64,000 nucleotides of DNA from Guillardia theta CCMP2712. Its lineage: Eukaryota; Cryptophyceae; Pyrenomonadales; Geminigeraceae. The stretch lies in contig NW_005434668.1 of assembly GCF_000315625.1 (NCBI RefSeq), positions 936,533-1,000,532 of the forward strand, written 5' to 3'. This document shows positions 43,413 through 54,113 of this stretch, piece by piece. Every line of letters starts with the position of its first letter. Positions within the stretch are counted from its first letter, which is position 1. The position numbers were made by a program, and so were the translations under genes. The notes below the pieces were generated by a model. The model made no database searches. It saw only the letters and a list, made by a program, of their open reading frames with translations, and had not been told where the DNA came from.

Positions 43413-44079
43413 TGCTTCCAGCCCCGGATCCTCCTCCGCCCCTTCCGCCCCCTCTCCCCCGCTGATCCTCAACAACACTCTTCCCCTCTGTTTCATCAGT
43501 CTTCCCTCTGCCGTCATGACCTGCATGGCTCTCGTCCCGGCTGGCTGCGAGCAAGCAGCAAGCTCCGCGCATGCCTCCTCATGTCCGGACTCCGTCGCCG
43601 CTCCCGCACACCCGCCCGCCCGCCTCCCCGAGGGCTCTCCTGCATCCCCGTCGATCTCCCCCGCCGGCGGCGTCGAGGAGCACAGCTCCTACTTCCACGT
43701 GCTCCAGGCGACCGGCAGGACGATGGGCCGGTCGATCGACGCCATGGGCAACTTCATCCTCTACGCCCCGACCCGCCACGGCCAGGCGGACCAGACAGGC
43801 AGCTCCCTCATCTCCACCGGCGAGATCCGGAAGCAGCGGTAGGAGAAGGCCGTGAGGTAGCGTAGGAGGACGGGCCGGAGGAGCGGTGTGTGTATACATG
43901 TAGAGGAGGAGGAGGCGGCTGTGGGTGTATGCGATGAATAAACAACCGAGTCACCATCCCCTCGTCTACACGGCGCGCGTCGGGTCTATCCGCTTCCATC
44001 ATGATCGTCACGGACTGCCGACTTTGCAGTGCGGCTGTCTAGGCGATGGGAGGGACGGGAGCTGGGGCCTTCGCTGCCT
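43213..44079 (+). repeat. Tandem segment, copy 3 (terminal, truncated)
   Basis: Third copy of the block; its ORF starts 1,692 bp after copy 2. Similarity stops at about 44079 (GCTGCCTACGTGATAG), so the array ends within the unit, giving about two and a half units overall. Confidence 0.85.
43516..43842 (+). CDS. 108-codon ORF, copy 3 of 3
   Basis: Same start and stop as the other copies. It has Met at position 4 like copy 2, plus Pro71 to Arg and a Thr to Ser change. A three-base duplication (AACAAC) upstream closes the longer reading frame seen in copies 1 and 2, supporting the internal ATG. Confidence 0.45.
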   Translation: MTCMALVPAGCEQAASSAHASSCPDSVAAPAHPPARLPEGSPASPSISPAGGVEEHSSYFHVLQATGRTMGRSIDAMGNFILYAPTRHGQADQTGSSLISTGEIRKQR

Positions 44080-45410
44080 ACGTGATAGTAGGGCTCTTGG
44101 TTTGCGTTAATTTTCAGATTTTATTCTTCATACTGAAGATAGCGACTCGATTTTACAACTTTCCTTACTCATATGGATGGGATCAGGAGCAAACCAGAGA
44201 GAAACAAAGAAACAGGCAGCATAAACCTCAGGTTTCTCCAACTACGTGAGACTTCGAGGAGGACGCCCCGGCGGCCAAGACCCATGCGATCTCGATACTT
44301 CGGAAAGAGACTCTCACGCAGACGATCAGAAGCAGGATCCTTCACAGGTCCCCATACAGCGCCTCTGAGCTCATTGACTCCGCCAGGCTCCAGGAGAAAA
44401 CTTTTCAAAACCGCAAACTTCAGTTGCGTTGCAGCCGTTGCGTTGCAGCCGTTCAAATAATCGTGCTGTATGAGGGGTCAGGAGGTCCGGAAAAAGGAAT
44501 CGAAGTTCGGGGGGCAAGATGGACCGACGATACACAGTCAATGATGGGGGGTGGGTGGGTTGTTCAATGGGGAATTTGGGGAGTATACAAGGGGATAGGG
44601 TGGTACTTTACCGGTGGAGATCGAAGGTAGTGGGTTTCTCAGAGGACAGTAAAAGGGAGAGTTGCAAGGTTGACAGGGTGTAGATGAAGGTAGGCGGATG
44701 CTGATATCTTCTTCACACGTGGGGGTACATTGACATAGGGTGGGGGTGCACTGGTCATGGGTGGTGGCAGGGGTAGGGGTAGAATTTTGTAAGGCGGAAA
44801 TGGAGGGCGATGGGGGAAAAGAGCAGGAGAGATGGCAAATGCTGATGCTGATGCTGATGCGCTTGTTGATGCCTTCATGAAGGCCGCATACACCCAATGA
44901 CAGGGATACAGAACGTATCAAAGATAGTTTGCGCCGTGGATGTGAGAACGACATGGGGCAAAAATTGAAATCTGTGTGACTTGTCAATTGTGCAACGCGT
45001 TTGCTCCCCTCTGCAAAACAAGCTCTTTGAAAAGAATCAAGGTCTGCAACAAAGTGCATATAGCGCTGTATGAGATTTGTAAGCAATCATTCAAAGAATG
45101 GCCAGAAAAACCTTGAATGCGACCATTCTACTGTCGTTCTATTACAACACGGTTTTGATGACAAGTGCAATAAGTGACCCTTGTTCTTTTTCAGGGTCTG
45201 GGCGTGTAATTCATCGAAGTTGCATTAGATGATCAAAGATTGAAGCATATAGATACCAAGAAGCTGCTATCTGAAGCTCGTATCCTGATGTGATGAGGTG
45301 GAGGCAGGTGGAATCGAGAGCTGACATGTGAACCCAGGAGCAATGAAATCATCACTGTCGAAGAAAGAACAAGAGAAACCCTGAGCAAGCAAGCGACACC
45401 CCGTGTGAAA
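44080..45410. other. Spacer with GGGTAGGGG tracts; no firm gene
   Basis: A 95-codon Arg-rich ORF is open on each strand at 44169-44460, but neither resembles a known protein. From 44540 to 44790 G-rich words recur (GGGGGGTGGGTGGG, GATAGGGTGG, AGGGGTAGGGGTAGA at 44769). The remainder to 45410 is AT-richer and shows no ORF of note. Confidence 0.35.
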
Positions 45411-46255
45411 ATGAGCAATGGAGATGCTGAATGGAAGAAAGAGCCACATGTTGACATGTCAGAGGCGTTGATGGCAGGCGGCCTGCCCCGCTCCCTGCAT
45501 TCCGTCGACAAGCTCTCTGATACACACCATTCCCCTCATACCCCCCAGGACTTTGCTGCTGCATATGACAACGTGAAAGAACTAGAACGCATCCTCCGCA
45601 TGAACATGTGCTTCCACCATTGTGAAGCTGCCCCCGCCTGATGTGTGTGTCGCAGTGACAGGTTGAACCACATCGAAGAGGATAGAAACGTCAAGTGGAA
45701 GGACGAGGCCATCAAGCACGGGCTGAAGATGGTGGATGAAGAGAGTCAGTCTGTTCTCGCCTGAAGCAGCTGTGTTGACCTCTAGCTCAGGAAAGCGAGG
45801 AGATGCAGAAAGGATGATCCTCTTGAAGAGGATAGAGTTCCTGTCCGAGGAGCTGGAGGAGTCAAAGAATCAGCTGGTGGCTAAGGTCAGGTTTGACGAC
45901 GTGATAGTTGTCAGTGATGTGTCTTTCAGACGAAGGAATGCGATGAGTTGTTTGAAGTAGCCCAAGAGCTGTCAGAAGAGTTGTCACAACATGTATCTTT
46001 CGACGAGGTTCGCAGAAGTTCATTATCACAGTCTCTTTGTGATCAGACATCCTTCAGGACGAAGCTGGGGAGGCTGGACCGAACAAGACGGTGAGCAAGA
46101 GACCGATCATCCAGAACGCCTTGAAAAACAACCGCTCCTCGAGGGGCAAGAACTGGTGAGTGTCGGTGACTAAAGTTTGCGAAGCTAACGAGACGTCCAG
46201 GTTCTCTTTCGCGGACATGTTCACGTTTCCCAACTGGTGCTCGAAGCCTCAATGA
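45411..46255 (+). CDS. Small coiled-coil protein
   Basis: Six exons joined at GT-AG sites in frame: Met 45411 (MSNGDAEWKKEPHVDMSEAL) to AYDNVKELERILRMN; then DRLNHIEEDRNVKWKDEAIK; RMILLKRIEFLSEELEESKN; TKECDELFEVAQELSEELSQ; a basic segment TVSKRPIIQNALKNNRSSRG; and FSFADMFTFPNWCSKPQ, stop 46255. The protein is about 190 residues and mostly amphipathic helix. The family is not recognised. Its neighbour IFT140 converges on it from the other strand, the two ending about 95 bp apart. Confidence 0.6.
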
Positions 46256-46348
46256 CCGCGAGCAAGTGATTGCGATGTTCACTCTGAGATTTTGTCAAGG
46301 AATCAGGAGCCTCTCATCTCATTTTTCATTAAATTTTTTCTATAATGT

Positions 46349-49300
46349 TCACATGTCGCTATCGATCTCCTCGTCGACCTCGTCGTTGTCTGCTGGGACG
46401 TGGATGTTCATCTTGCGATAGATCGTGTCCACCATCGACTGATCCAGGTAAGGCCCCAGCAGGATTCTCCTCTGCAACATCCAACAATTCAGCTCGCTCC
46501 AACACAGGCAGCACGAACTCCAATAGAAACAGGGATGGAGAGGGAGGGAGAAGAACAAAAGAAGGGAAGGTTGGGAGCGATCGGAATCTGCCGCACCTGC
46601 CGCATCTTTTCGATGAGCTGATAACACTGCTGGAAGTCTTGTTCACTGAAGAAGAACTCGATCAACAGGGCAAAGACGTCGCCAACCTGCATCCCCCCGT
46701 CAGGAGCCCCGGCACATCCTTTCCCTGTCCCTACCTGCACAGCCACGTCCAACTTCGGGGTCTCCAGCAGTTGATAGCAAGTCTGTACAAACTCGTTGGG
46801 GTCGTCCTTGACCAGGCTCTTAGCTCGCACGAAGACTTCGATCAGCTGTATCCGTCGGTCGAGCATTGTACAGTCCTCGTCAGCCTTGACAAGATATTTC
46901 TTGCTCTCCTTCAAAGCATCCAGAGCCTTCTCGTAGTCGCGATACTCGTCGATTTCTACTTGGGAACAAGAGTCGTAGAACATGCCGAGCTGGAGGGACA
47001 AGGTGAGAGAACAGGACAGGAGCCCGCGCAAGTTACCTGCTTGTAGGCCTTGGCCTTGTTGTAGAACTCGATGATCTTCTTCATAATCTCTGGCTCTGTA
47101 TGCCAGTTCTGTGTCTGCAGGTAGTTGGCAGCTCTGATGTAGATCTCCTTGGATCTCAGCACTCCGGCAAAGAAAATGATCTTCTCGGTATCTCCTGACT
47201 TGAGGAGCGCGTCCATCGCTTTGTCCTTCATCCCAGCCTGCCACGAGAGCGTAAGAGGAAGGAGGTGGAGGGAGTGAGGACGAGGAGTCTACTCACCTGC
47301 GTGTACTTCTTCGTTGCCAGGTGATAGTTCTGCTGCTGTACACAGATGTCTGCTATCCTCTTCAGCATCGAGTTTCTCAGCTCGGCGTCTGCCTCCTTCT
47401 CCGGGAGCAGCTCCGTGATCTTCTCTGCCATGGTCTCCGTCATCTCCACCTTGTACTTCTCACAGAGCTCGAGAGCATGCTTGGGCTGCTTGCAGGTGAC
47501 AAACAGCTGGACAGCCTTGTCGTACTGCGAGTGAGACATGAAGAAGTCTCCCACCTTCTGCAGGAGATCAGGGTCAGTGTCGCTTCCCAGGTCGTCGGAG
47601 ATCGCTCTGAGAGAGTCGAAGAGCTTCGCGTCGAAGCAGATCTGGAGGGCCCTGGAGCTATTCCCCCCATTCTTGTACAGAACCACCGCTTGCTCGTACA
47701 TCTGTCGCTCCTCCAGGTACTTGGCACATTCCAGCATCACTCTCTTGTTGCATCGGATGGCGAGGGGCAGCAGCTCCTTGTCGAGCCCGTTCTCACGAGC
47801 AAGGCGAACAGCGTGGTTGTACCTCCCGGACTTGGAGAAGAGGCGGATCGCGTCCTTGGGCTTCTCCATGGCCTCGTACTGTGACGCCAGGTAGTAGGCA
47901 GCTGGGCCGCTGCCGGATTCGTTGACAACCTCCTCGGCGGCTTCAAAGTTTCTCTGGAAGCAGCGGATCCTGACTATGGACATGAAGTCTTCGGCCTGCT
48001 TGTAGTAGTTGAGCGCCACGTCAAGCTTCTGCTTGCTCTCGAAGTACTTGGCCATCCACCCGAACAGAACCTTGTCATTGGCCTTGCGGACGTACTCCTC
48101 GCACGAGGAGATATCCTTCATCTCATAGAACATCCTCGGGACCTCCGTGCGATGTGCATCCGCCTTCTCGTAGCAGGCGATTGCTGCCTTATGGTCCCCG
48201 ACGTTCTCGAGGTAACGGCCCCAGGCGTAATACGTCCCTTTGAGGTTGATCCGATCCTTCTTCTGCGCCGTCTCCACCGCCTTCTCCCATAAGCCGCACG
48301 CCTGGTACATCTTGTTCAACAAGTCGTACCGGCCGCACGACACGTAGAGCCTCTCGGCATCTTCTATCAACCCCAGCTGGATCGCTACCATGGCGATTTG
48401 CGCTTCTCGCTCTGCAACGACGGTGAGGGGAGGAGGGGAGGAGGGGAGGAGGGGAGGGGAAGACGTACCTTTCTCCTGACGGGCGAGCCGGACAGCTCGA
48501 GCTCCCTTGGCATCCCCCATGTTGCTCAGGCAGACTTCAGCCACGTCCAGCCTCGAGGTCTTCACGCACATGTGCGCCATGTTCTTCCACACGTTGGGCC
48601 CTTTGATGAGCTTCACCGCCTTATACGCCTCGTCCATGTTCCCCAGCGTGAGGTTGTAGCTGAACTCCAGCAGAGCCCAACGAGTCTGGAAATTCACAAG
48701 CTCCATCCCCACGAAGTCTCTCAGGACTTTGCTCTGAATCTGAATCGTCGAGTTCCCCGTGGCCTCGTCCGACTTGGGCGCGCTGAGGAACAGGTGGGGG
48801 ATCTGGAGTCCGAGGAGGACGGAGCCTTCCGAGGTGATGGGGAAACGATCCTGCAGGAGCAGCCCCTTCTCTGTCGTAGCGAAGAAAGTCACAACCTCAG
48901 CCCTGTTGATCTTGAAGATCTCAGCTCCAAAGTCCTTCATCTCCCCGCGGTACTTGATCTCGCAACCCAGCAAGTTCCCAGCTTTCTCTCTCGCCTTGAA
49001 GCCCTCCTTCTCGATCTCGTTCTCCTTCTTTCCCTCGGTGATGTCCGCCGTATCCCAGAAGTGGTTCACTGGGTAGTAATCCGGGCCGAACTCGTAGCTG
49101 TAGAATGAGTCCGATACGACGTCGAACACCCAGATTTTTGTGTCAACAATCTCTGCCTTGGATGCATCTGAGCTGCCCCTAGCCAGGATACTCACCTTGC
49201 TGCCCATGCTGTTGATCTTCACCGATACTATGTCAGCGATCGGCACGTCTCCTTCCTCGAACTTGCGCGAGAGGACGGACTTCCTCTTAGTGGTGGAAAC

Positions 49301-51370
49301 GTCCCAGATGTGGATGTAGTTCTTGCTGGTGCTCGCTACCAGCCATGTGCCATGACAGTCAAGGTAGACAGGCTCGCCCTCCACTTCCTCGACAGGGAGC
49401 CTCTTGGTGATCGTTCCTTCAAGGTTCGCAACTTCAATCTCCGAATCGTTGGCCATGTAAATGTACAGCGGCTCGTTGGGGAAGTAAGACCCTATGACCA
49501 TGGTAGTAGCGTTGGTGTTGAAAGAAGAGGTGAAGGTGTGATGGTTGGTAAGGCTGTTGATCTCATAAACTTCTGCCTTCCTCCCACTCCAAACCAAGAT
49601 GTTTGACTTTGTGATATCACACCCCTTGATCGGGACACCGCACTCTACCTCCGTCAACTTCAAAGGGCTGTTTCCTGCCCAGAAGTTCTTTATGACATCT
49701 GGCTCGATGTCAACTTGCGGTATCCCTCTTTCGTCTAGCTTTCGATGAACCGGCAGGAAGCCAAGGTGCTTGTTGGATATTTGAACCATCGCCACCTGGT
49801 CTCTCACTTTCCTCTGCAGCTCATTCTCGACCAAGATGTGAACCGACTTGTCTGTGGATGCTGACAGGAACCCATGATGCTTTGCCCACTGCAGATCGAT
49901 CACTGTCATTCCCAGCTTGACAGTTGCCCGGAGCATCGGGTACCAATCATCTGCAGAAGAGCTCTGGCTGCTGGAGATATTGTGGGACCAGAACAGGACA
50001 TATCCCTTGGAGGTTCCAGCGCACAGGATCCGTCTCTTCTCGCTGTACGCCACTGAGTGAATCTTGTCATCTGGTGGAACTTTGGGATCTGAGACCCTCA
50101 GCACGTAGTTCTCGTCTTCTGAAAGCTTCCAGAAGCGCAACAGATTCTCCCCCGATGACGTCATCAACAACCCCGACGAGATCCAGATCGCTCGCATCAT
50201 CACGTTCGTCTCATGCAGGCTCTTGGCCGCTATCTTACCCGACGAGATCTCCTTGATCTGACCCGAGTCGTCGGGCCCAGAAATCCGTTTCATCATCATA
50301 TGCTCATTGATCGCAATTAGCTCGTCTGCCTCCTCGTAATACACCAGCGCTGCTATGCCACTCGTTCCTCCATCAGGCGACTCGAGACGAAAGAGCTCCT
50401 GCACCTTGGTCTTGTCGTCGGATCCGTAGTACACGATACCATCCTCCCCAGCGAAGTAGTAGGTAGGAGCGTCCCCGTCATCACTCTTCATCGATTTCTT
50501 GCTCCTAAAGGTAATGTGCGTTACTGCACTCTGACCCTTCTGGATGATAGATTGCTGCACAAAGATCCCTCTCTCCTCCGGCTTCCACACAGCGAGAAGT
50601 CCGTTCTTGTCAGTTGAAAGCAGCCTGGACCCACACGGGCTCCAAGCAAGGAGGCAGATACTGCCTTTGTGCGCTAAATTATTTTCTCTGAAGTTAGAAA
50701 ACACTGTCTCCCCCATGCTCTTGTTCTTATCCTCCCATAGCACTATGGAGCCATCATCCCAGCCCGATGCTAGGATGTTCTTAGGCCCTGGACCCCAGGC
50801 TACGTAAGTCGGTGCAGAACTTTTATGATAATCCTTGTCCGACTTGACCGCCTGGGAAGTAGAATCGGTTCAGTGGCAGAGAAACGTCTGTGCCATGTGC
50901 AAACCTCATCATGGAATATCGAGAGTCTGCCATCGCTCGTTCCTACAATGAGGAGAGGAGACTTCATCTGCCGAGGACACCAGTCCCTGCACCATACGAT
51001 CAATCAGCTCTAAAGCTCATTCAAATTTTCAAAAATGAGCGCAATGTTGGTGAGTACAAGAAAGGGGAACAAACTGACGATCCAATTCGGTTCAGCATGC
51101 AAACATCGTCCACAAAAGATCCTCATGAGAAACAAGCCATCTCCATGAGCCTGAAGTCAACCGCCCCAAGACAACCTCCGGACTCCAACCGCCCACGAAA
51201 CAACTACAACCAGGATAGGAATCGTGCTCTCATCGAACAGAAGACAAAGTTTTCCCCCATCATGTGCAGTCAACCTTCGCATTGTCGTCATCATACCTGC
51301 ATAAGATGATGTCGTCCCCCTGCATCTTGTCCAGGCTGCAGCCATACTCGAAGAAGAGAGCCTCTCCCAT
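46349..51370 (-). CDS. IFT140: Intraflagellar transport protein IFT140 (IFT-A complex)
   Basis: IFT140 is a core IFT-A subunit needed for retrograde transport and membrane-protein entry in cilia and flagella. Met 51370 gives [20 protein letters not shown], then [40 protein letters not shown] and [20 protein letters not shown], the first WD40 blades. A second propeller and a long TPR-like array follow (FLSVDC-like regions, [110 protein letters not shown]). These match animal IFT140 closely. The end is acidic ([11 protein letters not shown]). Several short introns include one in frame at about 48,415-48,472 with GGGGAGGA repeats. The gene shows that the organism makes flagella. It is divergent from the DUF2301 gene, only 145 bp apart. 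Confidence 0.93.
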
Positions 51371-51515
51371 GACCGCTACACCCACCGCTACCCCACCCCA
51401 CCCCCAATTCAACATGGAAAATCACCCCCTGCTTCAGTTTGCGAACATTTCAATCAGCACCCCCTGTTGCATAGGGAATACTACCCCTACCTTCACGTTC
51501 TCTGACCTGCTCCCT

Positions 51516-53037
51516 ATGGCACCCGCTACTCGTTTGGCGATCGCCGTTGCGCTATGCTCATTGACTGATGCATTCCTGCTTCCATCCTCCTCTCTCAGGT
51601 ACTCTCCACTGCTCTCCTGTCCTCGCATGCCTATGAACCTTACTGCCACTCCATGTCCTGTCCTCACGGACCTCATCGTGCTCATGCAATCTTGTTCACG
51701 GAGATGCGGGCAGGGTGTTGCAACCCGGGAGAGCGAGCAAGATTGCGAGCATTACCAGGTCGAGGCGAGGTTGTCAAAACATCCTTGCAGGTTCACGAGT
51801 CTGATCGTGTTTGCGTAGGGAGCATCGTTCAACCATGCATGATCGCAAGTAGAGACGTGAGAACTTCCTCTTTGCTGCCGCTTGCAGGTCTGATAGCTTC
51901 TTTTAGAGCGATCGCAGGGTGGTGGAGGGCCCGTTCGAAGGACAGTTTGGAACATGGTGATCGAGATGCTCGCCCAACTTTGGCAGTGAGACGCGCACAC
52001 AGGTTTGTCGATCAAGATGACGCGGTAGAAGTTCTCACCTATCGTCTATCTCTCGTCGGTGCTGCGCTTGCGGTAAGCGGAGCTTGCCATGGCACTCCAG
52101 GATGACCTCAAGTCTGCAGACTGTGACTGGAGTAGGAATGGCCGTGTTGCCCAACTTTGTGCAAGCTCAACCTCCCTCGTAATCTCGGACATTCCATCGC
52201 GTTATATCTACTTACAGCAAGTGCAGGACTGCGGCGTTGGATGCCATGGCCGTCTTGTTTCTTGCCTCCTTTGGTGTCTCTCTGAAGACAATTCACATCT
52301 ACATGAAGCCGATGCACAACATGCTCAAGGTATTTCACTTGCCCGCACTGTGCTACCTTCACTCGGCTCCAGGCGCTTTGGGCAGGAGGAGCCCTGGGCT
52401 CGTTAGCCGTCTTTGTTGCAGGTGGGGAGATGCCATGTGACTGCTCATGACGTGTGGCCGCTGATGCCGTTGATGCAGGACCGAACCACAGCCTCGTGAA
52501 GGATTGCTTCGAGCACAGCGAGTTCTTGCTCGCCTCGGGTTGGGCATTTGTCGCCCTCACGGGTCTTTTCTTCAAGGAGTTTGCATGGTTGGGATGCAAG
52601 TCGTTGAGCTGAAGGTGATTGAGTGACATCCTTGTAGCTTTCAGAGGTGGGAGGCATCAGCACTCTTCGCCGGTCTGCCCATCCTGACAGGTCACGAAGA
52701 TCGCATTACAATGTTCCCCATCAGTCAGCATGTTGTTGACGACCGAGCAGGAGGGCATTTTCTGCATCTCCTCTCTGAAGATGTCGAGAAGGTGAAAGTG
52801 AATTTTCATGAGACGCGTTCTCCTGACCTCCTCTCTCAGGGCTTGGCTGTGATGTTTGCCACTGTGTTTGTGAGAATTTCCCTCCCGATTTGCTGCTTTT
52901 TCATTGTGTAGACCCGTATTGACCATGTCGAACAGGTCTTCTTTGCTGCGAGGAAGTTTGATCAACCTCTCAAGGCAGACATCGGAGACAAGAGCATCTT
53001 CGAATATCTCGCGCTGCAGGAGAAGATAGGACAATAG
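51516..53037 (+). CDS. Plastid DUF2301 integral membrane protein
   Basis: Met 51516 begins MAPATRLAIAVALCSLTDAF, a signal peptide with Phe at the predicted cleavage, then LLPSSSLR, a transit-peptide-like start. Membrane exons follow: TVTGVGMAVLPNFVQAQPP, ALDAMAVLFLASFGVSLKTI with HIYMKPMHNMLK, ALWAGGALGSLAVFVAG, HSEFLLASGWAFVALTGLFF with KEFAWLGCK, WEASALFAGLPILTG, then GLAVMFATVFVR. The last exon, FFAARKFDQPLKADIGDKSI with FEYLALQEKIGQ, ends at TAG 53037. H-x-Y-x-K-P, the ALW-x-GG-x-G-S-L motif, the ALTGLFFKE motif and the DIGDKSIFEYL tail are the marks of DUF2301, a membrane family shared by cyanobacteria and plastids, function unknown. Early and late-middle exon boundaries are uncertain. 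Confidence 0.72.
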
Positions 53038-53149
53038 AAATGGGTTTGCTCTAGTCATTCGTAGTTTTAGCAACATGTATCATCGTATATACTTTACACT
53101 TGGCATGCAAGGCTCCGATGCCCAGAAGCTGCATTGCCCACTCTGTTTC

Positions 53150-53818
53150 TCAACGCCCTCCTGCCTTCTTGTTGAAGTCCAGCACCATCTTTCGAAACTC
53201 TTCATAACTCACCTGCGATCTGTCAGCTAATCAAGGCACATGATCGGCAAAGAGTTAAATATTCACTTGACCATCGCCATCGTGATCTACCTGTAAGGGG
53301 AAGGGTGGGTGTCAGATACATTCTAATCGATATCATGTGCTACTGCTCTTACCAGTCTTATCAGTTCATCCACCTCGTCGTCTGTCAAATTCTCATTGAT
53401 GGCGAGATATGTGTTATGCAGATCTGATGCCCCAATGAAACCGTTGCCGTCACGATCGAATGTCTATACAAACTCGTCAAACAAATATCAAAATGAAAGA
53501 ACGATCTCGACATCAATTCTGTTCTGGTCCTGTGAGCTTTCTCAAGAGCTAGGCGATTGCCCTACTCCATAGCCTCTTTTCTACGCTCTTCCCTTCCCTT
53601 CCCTTCCCTGCCCTGCCCTGCCCTGCCCTGCCCTGCGCTTCTCTGCTCTGCTCTGCTCTGCTCTGCTCTGCTCTGCCCTGCCCTGCCCTGCCCTGCCCTG
53701 CCCTGCCCTGCTCTGCTCTGCTTTTCTCCTCTCTTCTTCTCTCTTCTCTTCTCTTCCCTTCTCTCCTTCTCTTCACCTGGAAAGCTTCTCGGATGTCGCT
53801 CTCGCTGAACGTCGTCAT
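53150..53818 (-). CDS. Two-EF-hand calmodulin-like protein
   Basis: Four exons give about 80 residues: [14 protein letters not shown], then [20 protein letters not shown] with [25 protein letters not shown], and [20 protein letters not shown], stop TGA 53150. Two canonical calcium loops are complete (DRDGNGFI and DHDGDGQV, with the 12th-position Asp/Glu). The sequence equals one lobe (two hands) of calmodulin or centrin. A full protein would have four hands, and no second lobe was found upstream of 53818, so it is either a genuine half-length protein or a gene with an unrecognised 5' part. The first intron carries the long CCCTG/CTCTG microsatellite. Confidence 0.8.
53581..53760. repeat. (CCCTG/CTCTG)n pentanucleotide array in an EF-hand intron
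   Basis: CCTTC units, then about seven CCCTG, nine CTCTG, and more CCCTG, ending in CTCTT units, all within the first intron of the EF-hand gene. Strong strand asymmetry (pyrimidine plus G on the plus strand). Confidence 0.95.
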
Positions 53819-54113
53819 GATAAAACTTCGCCGTTGTGTACCCTCATCCCCCCGCATAAATCCACTCCCATGCACCTTTCCGGGCAACACCTGGCCGCAC
53901 AGCAAACGCGGGAGTTCCGAGAGCCTATGAGCTAGCCTACTAGGTCTGGTCCTAGCTGATACCTAGGGCGGTTCACTAGCGAGTACCTGGTCCATATTAG
54001 GAGTTCCTAGCTGGGCCCAGGGTGTAACGTACCATGAAAGGACAGTTACAAACTCGTTTTGACTAATTTTTTCCTTACTTTTTTTCTGCTCAGCACCTGC
54101 GAGTCCTCAGGCT
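53819..54113. promoter_or_regulatory. Short divergent promoter region with CTAG/ACCTAG words
   Basis: Between the EF-hand (minus) and LRR (plus) genes. CCTAGCT, ACCTAGG, GCTAGCC and TAGGTC recur within 53930-54030, giving an unusual density of CTAG. T runs follow near 54059-54085, before the LRR start. Confidence 0.4.

Noticed and set aside
44169-44460. 95-codon ORFs on both strands
   Set aside because: Neither shows a recognisable motif and both cover the same bases; no reason to prefer either.
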